A DNA stretch of 14,035 bases from GCA-2717185 sp964474755 (GCA_964474755.1 CAYYUG010000091.1:1-14035), one strand, 5' to 3'; positions 6,439 to 13,986 are shown, numbered from the stretch's first letter. The notes: generated by a model from the letters alone, not told the origin. A program made the numbers and translations.

Positions 6439-7329
6439 ATGAAAGACGCTTCCCGCTATAGCACTGAGTCCGGGATCGGGATCACCTGCACGGTAGCGGG
6501 CGCCGGACTGCTGACGACGAGCGACGCCTTCGTCAAGTGGCTGACCGACGGCTACCCGGTGACGCAGATCATCGTCGTTCGGGGGGCGTTCATCCTACTA
6601 CCAATGGTCCTGCTGGCCTGGCGGCTCGGCAAACTGAACACACTCCGCGTCCAGCAACCTGGATGGCAGCTGCTGCGCGCGCTATTGTTCACCGCCTCCG
6701 TGTTCCTATTCCTGAATGGTCTGCGCTTCAATCCGCTGGCCATCAATATGGCAATCGCCTTCGCCAGCCCCCTGATCATCACAGCGCTGGCGGTGCCACT
6801 GCTGAGGGAAACTATCGGCTTGCGGCGCTGGGCTGCGATTCTGGTCGGCTTCGGGGGCGTGCTGTCGATAGTCCAACCCTTCGGCGAGACGATCAATATC
6901 TATGCGCTGCTGCCGCTAGCCTGCGCAGTTACGGGTGCCTTTCAGGACATCATCACGCGTCGTATCAGCGATACAGAGTCGGCATTTTCAGTGCTGTTCT
7001 GCTCCACTATCGTGACCATGATTGCCGCCGCCCTTTTTGTATTCGAAGATACATGGCGCCTGCCGGGCGCAGTCGATTTCGGCCTGCTGGTGCTAACCGG
7101 CCTACTGTCGGGGGGCGCGCATTACCTACTGATCGAAACATTCGTGCGCGCCGAAGCGGCGGTCGTCGTGCCGTTCCGCTACACCGCGCTGGTCTGGGGA
7201 CTGGCGATCGGATTCGTCGTGTGGGGCGATATTCCGTCGGGTTCGGATTGGCTCGGCATCCTGCTAATCGTCGGTAGCGGCATCTACATCGCACACCGCG
7301 AATCCCTGCGTCAGCGTAATGCTGCGTGA
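6439..7329 (+). CDS. EamA/DMT-family membrane transporter
   Basis: The 296-residue protein has about ten hydrophobic segments in two EamA repeats: helices start near residues 12, 35, 68, 85 and 118 in the first half and near 140, 170, 200, 225 and 255 in the second. Short charged loops such as RLGKLNTLR and RRISDTES lie between them. Members of this drug/metabolite transporter family export or take up small metabolites across the inner membrane. The chosen ATG at 6439 is 53 bases after the hydratase stop and gives a normal family length; an upstream in-frame ATG at 6301 would overlap the hydratase gene by 85 bases and add a non-membrane tail of 46 residues. The ribosome site is weak (AAGTGG). 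Its place inside the operon suggests it moves the pathway substrate or a toxic intermediate. Confidence 0.9.
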   Translation: MKDASRYSTESGIGITCTVAGAGLLTTSDAFVKWLTDGYPVTQIIVVRGAFILLPMVLLAWRLGKLNTLRVQQPGWQLLRALLFTASVFLFLNGLRFNPLAINMAIAFASPLIITALAVPLLRETIGLRRWAAILVGFGGVLSIVQPFGETINIYALLPLACAVTGAFQDIITRRISDTESAFSVLFCSTIVTMIAAALFVFEDTWRLPGAVDFGLLVLTGLLSGGAHYLLIETFVRAEAAVVVPFRYTALVWGLAIGFVVWGDIPSGSDWLGILLIVGSGIYIAHRESLRQRNAA

Positions 7330-7392
7330 CCCGGTCCACGTTCTTTTGGATAATGAAGCTGCAACCACGCGTAGGAAAGGTGAACCGACGAC

Positions 7393-8343
7393 ATGAAAAC
7401 GGGTCTCTTAGTAAATGTACCGGTATTCCCAGGTGGGCTGGACGGGCTAACTGATCAGTTCGAGGTCAACCACATCCTGGATAAAGATAAGCGGGCCGAG
7501 TTCCTGCAGTCGAATGGCGGTGCGATTGAGGCGGTGTTGACGAACGGGACGCTGGGCCTCTCGATTGACGAGATGGCACAGATGCCTAACCTAAAACACA
7601 TCGCTTGCATCGGTGCGGGCTACGACCAAATCGATATCAAGACTGTACAGCAACGGGGCATCGCGGTGAGCCACGGGCCCGGCACCAACGATATCTGCGT
7701 CGCCGACCACAGCTTAGCCCTGCTATTCGCGATCGTACGGCGCATCCCGTCCTATGACACACAGGTGCGGTCCGGTGGCTGGAAGACCGCCGCGGATAGT
7801 TGGCCCACTCTAACCGGCAAAACTCTAGGAATATTGGGGCTTGGCCGCATCGGACTGCGCATCGCTTCCCGCGCCCGCGGCTTCGAGATGAAAATCCACT
7901 ACCACAATCGTAACCAGCGTGACGATGTCGATTACGTATACGAACCCTCCGCCGTTGATTTGGCACGCGCCTGTGATTTCATAATCGTCGTCTGCCCCGG
8001 TGGCAGTGCAACGCACCATCTGGTCAATGCCGATGTGCTCAAGGCGCTTGGCCCTGAAGGTTATCTAGTCAGCGTTGGTCGCGGCTCGGTGGTCGATACG
8101 GACGCGCTGGTCGTCGCCCTGCACGACGGCACCATCGCCGCCGCCGGGCTGGACGTGTTTGAAGGCGAACCGATAGCACCACAGAATTTGCTGGAAGCAC
8201 CTAACGTGACCATCACCCCGCATATCGCCGGTCGGTCACCCGAGGCTCGCCAGACGATGGTCGAATTATTCCAACGTAACTTGAAGAATTTTTTCAGCGG
8301 CCAGCCGCTAGTCACTCCAATCCCGGAAATGGTGGACACCTAG
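7393..8343 (+). CDS. D-2-hydroxyacid dehydrogenase (glyoxylate/hydroxypyruvate reductase type)
   Basis: A 316-residue NAD(P)-dependent enzyme interconverting a 2-oxoacid and a D-2-hydroxyacid in the cytosol. The Rossmann motif GLGRIG is at 149-154. The catalytic set is Arg230 in SVGRGSVVD, Glu259 in DVFEGEP and His277 in TPHIAG. HNRNQ (171-175), with Arg173 at the end of the second strand of the nucleotide fold, hints at NADPH preference. The N-terminal substrate domain has the usual IACIGAGYDQID (70-81). AAAGGTGA lies about nine bases before the ATG. It follows the transporter by 63 bases and precedes the aldo/keto reductase by 24 bases, so it belongs to the same transcript. Whether glyoxylate, hydroxypyruvate or a pathway-specific oxoacid is the substrate cannot be told. 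Confidence 0.93.
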   Translation: MKTGLLVNVPVFPGGLDGLTDQFEVNHILDKDKRAEFLQSNGGAIEAVLTNGTLGLSIDEMAQMPNLKHIACIGAGYDQIDIKTVQQRGIAVSHGPGTNDICVADHSLALLFAIVRRIPSYDTQVRSGGWKTAADSWPTLTGKTLGILGLGRIGLRIASRARGFEMKIHYHNRNQRDDVDYVYEPSAVDLARACDFIIVVCPGGSATHHLVNADVLKALGPEGYLVSVGRGSVVDTDALVVALHDGTIAAAGLDVFEGEPIAPQNLLEAPNVTITPHIAGRSPEARQTMVELFQRNLKNFFSGQPLVTPIPEMVDT

Positions 8344-8367
8344 GGACAACAGCCCGAGGAACAGGAA

Positions 8368-9294
8368 ATGGAATCGAAGAAAATAGGTGGTGAGAATGGG
8401 CTGACAGCAGCCCTCGTGGGACTGGGCTGCAACGCCTTCGGGCGACGGGTCGACGAGGCGGGAACGCATGCCGTGATGGACGCTGCGATCGACGCCGGCA
8501 TCACTTTCTTCGACACGGCGGAAACCTATGGCGACGGCGCGTCAGAACGCTTCATGGGAAGCGGCCTAAAAGGCAAACGTGACAAAATCGTGCTCGCCAC
8601 CAAGTTCGGCTTCAGCAAGTCCCATATCGAAGACAAGAAGAGGGGCTCTCCAGAAAATATCCGCGCCGCCCTCGAAGGCAGCCTAACCGCCCTGAAGACA
8701 GATTGGATCGACCTATACCAACTGCACCGACCGGATCCCGATACACCAATCGGGGAAACCATGGGTGCGCTGGAGGACCAAGTGACCGCTGGCAAAATCC
8801 GCTTCTACGGCTGTTCATTCTTCACGGGTGCTGAGATGCAGTCGGCGATCGACGAAGCCGCCCGCGAAAATCTAAATGGCTTTGTTACTGCGCAAAACGC
8901 ATGGAATGTGCTGGAGCGGGATATTGAGGCCGATTTGGTTCCGGTATGTGATACGAACGGCATCGGGCTCCTGCCCTATTATCCCATCGCACGAGGCTTG
9001 CTAACCGGTAAGTACCGGCGTGATGCTGAAGCGCCCGCGGGAAGCCGGCTCGCCGGGGACGCGACACTGGCAGATGCCGATTTCAATCGGATCGAGAAGC
9101 TCGAAACCTATGCCAACGACCATGGCCGGGAACTGTTGACCCTGGCGATGTCCTGGCTCGCCGCCCAACCTTCGATCGCCAGCATCATCGCTGGCGCCTC
9201 TCGACCAGAACAAATGATGGTGAACGCCGCCGCGGTCAGTTGGAAACTAACACCGGACAATCTCGCCGAGATCGACGCGATTGTTTCAGACTAG
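8368..9294 (+). CDS. Aldo/keto reductase
   Basis: A 308-residue NADPH-dependent TIM-barrel reductase of carbonyl groups. The catalytic tetrad is complete: Asp49 in FFDTAETYG, Tyr54, Lys79 in LATKFG and His120 in YQLHRPD. The cofactor-binding end is seen in the YYPIARGLLTGKYR (204-217) and IIAGASRPEQM (273-283) segments. Length is normal. GAGGA seven bases upstream supports the start. It is the last gene of the plus-strand cluster and ends only two bases before the stop of the oppositely oriented isomerase-like gene. In context it may reduce an aldehyde or ketone made by the cluster, but the substrate is open. Confidence 0.94.
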   Translation: MESKKIGGENGLTAALVGLGCNAFGRRVDEAGTHAVMDAAIDAGITFFDTAETYGDGASERFMGSGLKGKRDKIVLATKFGFSKSHIEDKKRGSPENIRAALEGSLTALKTDWIDLYQLHRPDPDTPIGETMGALEDQVTAGKIRFYGCSFFTGAEMQSAIDEAARENLNGFVTAQNAWNVLERDIEADLVPVCDTNGIGLLPYYPIARGLLTGKYRRDAEAPAGSRLAGDATLADADFNRIEKLETYANDHGRELLTLAMSWLAAQPSIASIIAGASRPEQMMVNAAAVSWKLTPDNLAEIDAIVSD

Positions 9295-9296
9295 AG

Positions 9297-10013
9297 CTAA
9301 AGGCCCCGGCGTCCTTCCCGAAGCTGATAGGCCGCGCCATGCAAATCATTAATCGACGGGTTTTTGCCGAAGATCCGTTCCTTGGAGTGAGCGAATAAAT
9401 CGCGGTTCGCACCCAGCGGCGCCAGCTGCCGCGCGTGCTCCATCGCCAGGCCCAGAAGCTTGTCTGCAGGGGCGACATCACGCACAAAGCCAGCCTGTTT
9501 CGCATCAGGGCCGGTCCAGCGCCGCGCTAGCTGCACGGTATCAAAGAAGGCGCTGCCAGACATTTTGTGGCGAAACAACGTGAGCTCTGCATCTGGGATC
9601 GCCATGCCGATCTGGATCTCGTTAGCGCAGAGATAACCACGATCCTCGCGCATGACCCGTACATCATGTGAAAGTGCCATCATAAAACCGGCACCAAAGG
9701 CATGCCCATTGACCGCACAAACCGTTGGAATCGGAAAAGTGATGAGCTTGCCCATTAGGGCAAAGAATTCCGGCCCAAAAACCGACTTGTCGCCTCCCTT
9801 GCTATCACCCTCGCCACGTCGCCAGTCGACGTCGAGCCCATTGGAGAAAAATTTGGGATCGCTCGATGCAGTGACAAGCGCCGCCGGCCCATCCGAGGCC
9901 AGCACCTCGTTCAGCCGCGCATCAAAGGCACGCACGAAATTGGTATTCCAGCGGTTCTCGCCCGTATCCATCGTCAAGACGAAGACGCCGTCTTCCAGGT
10001 CAAGCGTGATCAT
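9297..10013 (-). CDS. Enoyl-CoA delta-isomerase-like protein (crotonase fold)
   Basis: The 238-residue product is a crotonase-fold enzyme that looks closest to delta3,delta2-enoyl-CoA isomerases, which shift a double bond during beta-oxidation of unsaturated acyl-CoA. The shared pattern is KFFSNGLDVDW (54-64, first oxyanion segment), NGHAFGAGFMMALSHDVRVMR (second oxyanion segment, 102-122), DRGYLC and NEIQIG with Glu132 as the probable proton-shuttling residue. It is short for the hydratases and has no GGGxEL motif. I start it at the ATG at 10013, which has GAGG five bases upstream; an in-frame ATG at 10061 would add 16 polar residues unlike the family. It faces the aldo/keto reductase tail to tail with two bases between stops, and may work with the hydratase-like protein at 5564. 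Confidence 0.88.
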   Translation of the reverse strand: MITLDLEDGVFVLTMDTGENRWNTNFVRAFDARLNEVLASDGPAALVTASSDPKFFSNGLDVDWRRGEGDSKGGDKSVFGPEFFALMGKLITFPIPTVCAVNGHAFGAGFMMALSHDVRVMREDRGYLCANEIQIGMAIPDAELTLFRHKMSGSAFFDTVQLARRWTGPDAKQAGFVRDVAPADKLLGLAMEHARQLAPLGANRDLFAHSKERIFGKNPSINDLHGAAYQLREGRRGL

Positions 10014-10018
10014 GTCTG

Positions 10019-10022
10019 CCTC
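10019..10022 (-). promoter_or_regulatory. Ribosome binding site that fixes the isomerase start
   Basis: GAGG on the minus strand lies five bases before the ATG at 10013. The longer alternative, starting at 10061, has only a weak GGCGGG immediately before it. Confidence 0.5.
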
Positions 10023-10135
10023 ATCTTTATTATCTCCCCTTCCTACCCGACCAGGCTGCATCCCGCCAAGTGAGAGCTGTGCAATTACATCCGTAATTCA
10101 TTCCTCCGCTTAGAGGGGGCAATATAAGGATCAGG

Positions 10136-10255
10136 ATGAACGATGACGTGGTGGGACATATTGCGTTCGAGTTTACAGAAGGCGTTGCCGCTCCAGCGCC
10201 GCCGTGGCATGTGTTAATCCAACCTAAGAACCGGCATGAAAGGGCCACATCATGA
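10136..10255 (+). CDS. Possible 39-residue leader ORF overlapping the next gene
   Basis: An ATG at 10136 opens 39 codons, starting MNDDVVGHIAFEF and ending NRHERATS. The stop TGA overlaps the ATG of the downstream oxidoreductase (ATGA arrangement), the usual geometry for translational coupling. AAGGA at 10126-10130 gives a good ribosome site with five-base spacing. The product has no signal, membrane segment or motif that I recognise; it is mixed acidic, hydrophobic and proline-containing (APAPPW). It may be a real small protein, a translated leader, or a chance open frame in a 238-base spacer. Codon composition looks ordinary for this window, but 39 codons are too few to judge. Confidence 0.35.
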   Translation: MNDDVVGHIAFEFTEGVAAPAPPWHVLIQPKNRHERATS

Positions 10256-11181
10256 CGAATGATCGTTTTGGAATCCGCTGGGGGCTGGCCGGCGGTACAA
10301 CCCTTGCCTCACTGAGCGAAGCACGTGAAGCCGCTCGCTTTGCTGCCAACCACTACTTCGACAGCTTCTGGATCTCGCACGCTATGGGCGTCGACCCAAT
10401 CCTGACCCTAGCCTGCATCGGACCTGAGTTCCCGACGATCGGCGAGATGGGCACCTCCGTGACGCCCCTCTTCGGTCGCCACCCAATCGGTCTGGCGCAA
10501 CTGACGCGAACAGCGCAAAACGCGCTCGACGGACGCTTCACATTGGGGATTGGTGCCGCGTCACGCCGCCACGCCGAAGAGGTGCTCGGAATGTCCTGGG
10601 CCAAACCGTTCAGCTTCACTCGAGAGTTCATCGCCGCTCTAGAGCCTCTACTGGTGGGCCAGGCAGCGGACACAAACGGTGAACAGGTCACTGCACACGC
10701 CGAACTCGGCATTGAGGCCGCACCGACACCGATCTTGCTTGCGGCGCTGGGTCCACGCATGCTGCGCTTCGCCGGCGAACGACTGCAGGGCACGTCCCTC
10801 GGCCAGTGCGGACCTAAAACTATCTCAAGCTACATACTCCCGCATCTGCGTGAGGGTGCCGAGCGCACCGGGCGCAGCAGCGAACTGCGGATTATGGCAC
10901 TGGTGCGTTTCTGCGTAACCGACGATATCGCAGCTGCGAAGCCGTTGGCACGCGAGATCGCAGCGCACTACCAATCCAACCCCTCATACGCTAATGCGAC
11001 CAAGCATGAAGGGCTAGACGACCCGTCTGACCTTCACCTGATCGGCAGTTGGCAATACGTACTGGACGGGCTCGCCGCTTACGCCGAAGCAGGAGCCACC
11101 GACCTTCGCATTCAGGTCGTCGCCCCTGACGAATCCACACGCGAGGCGTCCTACGCGGCACTGGCGGACTATATGTCTTAA
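10252..11181 (+). CDS. LLM class F420-type oxidoreductase (second family)
   Basis: A 309-residue luciferase-like TIM-barrel protein, only distantly like the one at 1276. The region TPLFGRHPIGLAQLTRTAQ followed by LDGRFTLGIGAASRRHAEEV (about 71-111) matches the subgroup described in actinobacteria as probable F420-dependent oxidoreductases (MSMEG_4879-like). A C-terminal IGSWQYVLDGLAAYAEAGATD segment is the usual barrel end. It should transfer hydride with F420 or FMN; cofactor and substrate are not resolved by sequence. AAAGGG lies about nine bases before the ATG, which overlaps the stop of the small ORF. It is read divergently from the isomerase-like gene and convergently to the GMC oxidoreductase, so it may be a one- or two-gene transcript. 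Confidence 0.9.
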   Translation: MTNDRFGIRWGLAGGTTLASLSEAREAARFAANHYFDSFWISHAMGVDPILTLACIGPEFPTIGEMGTSVTPLFGRHPIGLAQLTRTAQNALDGRFTLGIGAASRRHAEEVLGMSWAKPFSFTREFIAALEPLLVGQAADTNGEQVTAHAELGIEAAPTPILLAALGPRMLRFAGERLQGTSLGQCGPKTISSYILPHLREGAERTGRSSELRIMALVRFCVTDDIAAAKPLAREIAAHYQSNPSYANATKHEGLDDPSDLHLIGSWQYVLDGLAAYAEAGATDLRIQVVAPDESTREASYAALADYMS

Positions 11182-11234
11182 TTGGCGCCTCAAGTTAAGC
11201 TGTTAGCCGATTTATCCCAATTTGCACGCTAAAA

Positions 11235-11268
11235 ATACGGCTAATGAAACAGCAATTAACCGCCGTAT
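11235..11268. repeat. Inverted repeat able to form a stem-loop, possible terminator
   Basis: ATACGGC at 11235-11241 pairs perfectly with GCCGTAT at 11262-11268. Inside, TAAT (11242-11245) can pair with ATTA (11255-11258), leaving a nine-base loop and a three-base bulge (ACC). The hairpin starts 53 bases after the stop of the upstream oxidoreductase gene. No T-run follows on either strand, so it is not a classical intrinsic terminator; it may be a transcript 3' end stabiliser or a protein-binding site. Confidence 0.4.
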
Positions 11269-11325
11269 ATGCGAACCGGTAACGTTTCGACCAACGAGTT
11301 ACCTTTATCCCCTCAATCTAACTTT

Positions 11326-11337
11326 ATTGTTAACAAT
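11326..11337. repeat. Perfect 12-base palindrome
   Basis: ATTGTTAACAAT reads the same on both strands. It lies in non-coding sequence between convergent genes, so it is not next to an obvious promoter. A chance palindrome is plausible in AT-rich DNA. Confidence 0.45.
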
Positions 11338-11461
11338 GCCAATCTTGAGCTGCCCTAAACTTAAAACCTAGATTGTCAAATCCATGCGCGTCGGAGCTCA
11401 AGGCAATTTGGTCACAGTGATTGTTTAGCTCAAATTCCACAAATAACTTCCTTCAGCTCTC

Positions 11462-13078
11462 TCACGCTGCCGCCACCATCCGCTCGTCTTCCTTTACCAT
11501 CGCCGCGCCCTTCTCCGCGATCATGATCGTCGGCGCGTTAGTGTTGGTTGAGGTGACTGTAGGCATAATGGAGGCATCAATGACGCGGAGCCTCTCCATG
11601 CCGTGCACGCGGAGTCGATCGTCGACGACCGACATGGGGTCTGGGCCCATTCGACAGGAGCAGGACGCATGGAAGACGGTCGAACCAACCTCTCTAGCGA
11701 ATTCCAGTATCTCATCGTCGCTCTGCACGTCCTGGCCCGGCAATTTTTCGCCGGTGACATAGGGTTGGAAAGCAGGTTGAGCGAACCAGTCGCGGGCCAT
11801 GCGGATCGAGGCGATGACGGTACGGCGATCGCGTTCCTCCGCCAAATAATTAGGATTTATCGACGGCTGCATGCGCGGGTCTGCGCTCTGCGCCATAACA
11901 TGACCACAGCTTTCCGGGCGCATCTGCCATAGACCCGTGGTCATGGCTGGCGTCTTGTCCATTTGACGCTTCGGGCCTGGCGAAAAGCTGCCCGACGAGA
12001 ACAATCCCTGCACGTCTGGTGTCGCGGATTCTGGCAGCGCCTTAAAAGAGGCAGCGACCAGTGAAGCGCCATAGGTCAGCATGCCACCACCCTGAAAAGC
12101 GAACTTCATGAGCTCGCCCGCGAAGCGTAGGCCGCGCGAACGCTCATTCAGGGTGCCGATGCCTGCCACATCTGCCTGTACCCTGATGATGAAATGATCC
12201 TGGAAATTTTTCCCCACGCCCGGCAATGCATGCACCACTTCGACGCCAATTTGGCCCAGATGATCCGGGTCGCCGACGCCGGAGAGCTGCAGCATGTGCG
12301 GTGATCCGATCGCACCAGCGGACAGGATCACCTCGCCCGCCGCATCCGCGCTCTCGATCGTATTACCACGTGAGAATTCGACACCAACCGCCCGCTTACC
12401 GTCAAGAACTACCCGATGTACTAGCGCGCCGGTGACTACCTGCAAATTAGGCCGACCCATCGCCGGGCGCAGATAGGAGCGCGCAGTGCTGGCCCGAAAG
12501 CGACCACCGCGTGTTTGCTGTACCCATCCAATATGGTCGCCCAGCCCATGCGGGAGATCATTAAGGTCCTCCCGGTATTCCCAGCCCATCTGCACACCTG
12601 CATCGATTGCGACTTGGCACAGTTCCGGCTTGTCGCGGCCAGGCGCAGTGTAAAGAGGACCATCTTTGCCATGCACTTCATCAGCCGGCCCTTCCCAGTG
12701 TTCAGCCTTACGGAAGAAGGGAAAGACGTCCTTGCCGTTCCAGCCGCGATTGCCAAGCTGCGCCCAATGATCGTAATCCTCCGGCTGGGAGCGAATGTAG
12801 ATCATGCCATTGATCGAGCTTGATCCGCCCAACACCCGGCCACGAGGGTAAGGAATCTCGCGCCCGTTCAGACCAGATTCCTTGTCGGCTTTAAAACCCC
12901 AGGTGATCGTTGGGTGATCAAGCAGCTTCATGAAGCCTGCAGGCACATGGATGTAGGGGTTCCAATCCTTTCCCCCCGCCTCCAACAGGATTACCCGAGT
13001 ACTGGGATCCTCTGTAAGCCGATTCGCCAGCACGCAGCCAGCCGATCCAGCTCCAACGATGACATAATCCGCTTGCAT
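11462..13078 (-). CDS. GMC-family FAD oxidoreductase (choline/alcohol dehydrogenase-like)
   Basis: A 538-residue flavoprotein that oxidises an alcohol to an aldehyde or ketone. The FAD-binding GAGSAG is at 9-14 with the Glu33 ribose ligand in LLEAGG. The first family signature GRVLGGSSSINGM is at 80-92, and the second, GAIGSPHMLQLSGVG, at 255-269. The active-site pair is His470 in FHASCSCRMG and Asn512 in TSTNTNAP, as in choline-oxidising and related members. Length is typical. There is no signal peptide, so it should be cytosolic or membrane-associated. GGGAGG a few bases upstream supports the ATG. It is not linked to a BetB-type aldehyde dehydrogenase here, so calling it choline dehydrogenase would be too specific. 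It could feed an aldehyde to the neighbouring reductases, but that is inference. Confidence 0.94.
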   Translation of the reverse strand: MQADYVIVGAGSAGCVLANRLTEDPSTRVILLEAGGKDWNPYIHVPAGFMKLLDHPTITWGFKADKESGLNGREIPYPRGRVLGGSSSINGMIYIRSQPEDYDHWAQLGNRGWNGKDVFPFFRKAEHWEGPADEVHGKDGPLYTAPGRDKPELCQVAIDAGVQMGWEYREDLNDLPHGLGDHIGWVQQTRGGRFRASTARSYLRPAMGRPNLQVVTGALVHRVVLDGKRAVGVEFSRGNTIESADAAGEVILSAGAIGSPHMLQLSGVGDPDHLGQIGVEVVHALPGVGKNFQDHFIIRVQADVAGIGTLNERSRGLRFAGELMKFAFQGGGMLTYGASLVAASFKALPESATPDVQGLFSSGSFSPGPKRQMDKTPAMTTGLWQMRPESCGHVMAQSADPRMQPSINPNYLAEERDRRTVIASIRMARDWFAQPAFQPYVTGEKLPGQDVQSDDEILEFAREVGSTVFHASCSCRMGPDPMSVVDDRLRVHGMERLRVIDASIMPTVTSTNTNAPTIMIAEKGAAMVKEDERMVAAA

Positions 13079-13377
13079 GACATCCTCCCTACGATTTATG
13101 GCAAGGCGGCCAAAGACACCGCTATACCCTCACCTAGCCTCCTTCATTAAGGGGGCCGCCGCAAATCGAACCCCATACGCCAACAATTCGTCCCAGACTA
13201 CGATCCGAAGCTTAGCCTTAGTGTCAGGTTGGCAACATCGTTGGGTTTACACACAGCGACGCAAGTCACCCCAGGCAGGCCAACACAGATTCTCAGTAAA
13301 TTAAGGTGTTTCGTAGAAGCTGACTCAAAAATAGATAGGCCGCCAAAACCAAACTTTACTCTGTGTAGGACCAACAT
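13079..13377. other. Spacer upstream of the GMC oxidoreductase, no gene seen
   Basis: These 299 bases separate tag from the GMC gene, both on the minus strand. They should hold the promoter of the GMC gene and the 3' end of tag. A perfect anti-Shine-Dalgarno match, AAGGAGG, is present on the minus strand at 13144-13138, but no open frame of useful length follows it. The surrounding CCTCCTT-CATT-AAGGGGG (13138-13155) can form a small hairpin as plus-strand RNA. No tRNA, repeat array or open frame with a ribosome site was found. Confidence 0.5.
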
Positions 13378-13986
13378 TTATTCAGGCCGCGTGAAGACCT
13401 CTCTTGCACGAGTGACCTCTGCACGTGTGACGCAGCCTTCGAGATGGTCGTTGATCAGTCCCATGGATTGCAGGAAGGCATACACTGTGGTGGGACCAAC
13501 GAACCTCCAGCCACGATTTTTTAGGTCCTTCGACAGCGCGATGGATTCCGGCGAGGTTGACTGGCTTTGCGGCGGGCCGATGCTATCTGGGTCGGGTTCG
13601 TAGCGCCAGACATAGGCAGCGAAGGAACCCTCTTCCACTATCAGTTCCTGCACTCGGGCAGCATTGTTGATCACCGCCTCTATCTTGCCGCGATGGCGAA
13701 TAATACCCGCATCTAGCAGCAACCGTTTCACGTCTTTTTCGGAAAAGTGCGCCAGATTTTCGATCTGAAAATTGTCGAAGGCAGCACGGAAATTTTCACG
13801 CTTGTTTAAAATAGTGCGCCAACTCAAGCCAGACTGGAAGCTCTCGAAACAGAGCTTTTCGAACAATCGGCGGTCATCATCAACAGGAAACCCCCATTCG
13901 GTATCATGGTAGAGGAAAAACTCTGCGATATTGCCACACCAGCCACAGCGCGGCTTTCCGTCGGGGCCGGAGACGGTTTTGCTCAT
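13378..13986 (-). CDS. tag: DNA-3-methyladenine glycosylase I
   Basis: A 202-residue base-excision repair enzyme that removes 3-methyladenine from alkylated DNA. It aligns along its length with Escherichia coli Tag: RCGW near the N-terminus, YHDTEWG (26-32), LFEKLCFESFQSGLSW (41-56), DAGIIRHRGKI (92-102), FVGPTTVYAFLQSMGLINDH (162-181). The zinc ligands are Cys14, His27, His181 and Cys185, and the catalytic-site glutamate is Glu48. One substrate-pocket tyrosine of the E. coli enzyme appears as Phe23. The N-terminus is about ten residues longer than in E. coli. AGAAGG lies about eleven bases before the ATG. It is separated from the GMC gene by 299 bases and is probably transcribed on its own. 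Confidence 0.97.
   Translation of the reverse strand: MSKTVSGPDGKPRCGWCGNIAEFFLYHDTEWGFPVDDDRRLFEKLCFESFQSGLSWRTILNKRENFRAAFDNFQIENLAHFSEKDVKRLLLDAGIIRHRGKIEAVINNAARVQELIVEEGSFAAYVWRYEPDPDSIGPPQSQSTSPESIALSKDLKNRGWRFVGPTTVYAFLQSMGLINDHLEGCVTRAEVTRAREVFTRPE

Larger units (their letters stand above)
11182..11461. other. AT-richer convergent spacer without a gene
   Basis: These 280 bases lie between two convergent stops (second LLM oxidoreductase and GMC oxidoreductase). Base composition is visibly lower in GC than the coding regions. It holds a stem-loop (11235-11268) and a 12-base palindrome (11326-11337), listed separately. TTAGCCG at 11203-11209 is also repeated inverted as CGGCTAA at 11238-11244, an alternative pairing for the left arm of the stem-loop. 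No open frame with a ribosome site and no tRNA-like structure were found. Confidence 0.6.

Noticed and set aside
6537..7277. A 246-codon open frame overlapping the transporter in another plus-strand frame.
   Set aside because: Its product is Arg/His/Ala-rich with no hydrophobic periodicity, while the chosen frame gives a textbook ten-helix EamA protein.
11462..13078. Naming the GMC oxidoreductase betA (choline dehydrogenase).
   Set aside because: The active-site pair fits many GMC enzymes and there is no betaine aldehyde dehydrogenase, BetI or choline transporter gene nearby.
13138..13155. Small hairpin and AAGGAGG in the spacer upstream of the GMC gene as evidence of a hidden gene or riboswitch.
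   Set aside because: No start codon at a suitable distance opens more than a few codons, and no known riboswitch core was recognised.
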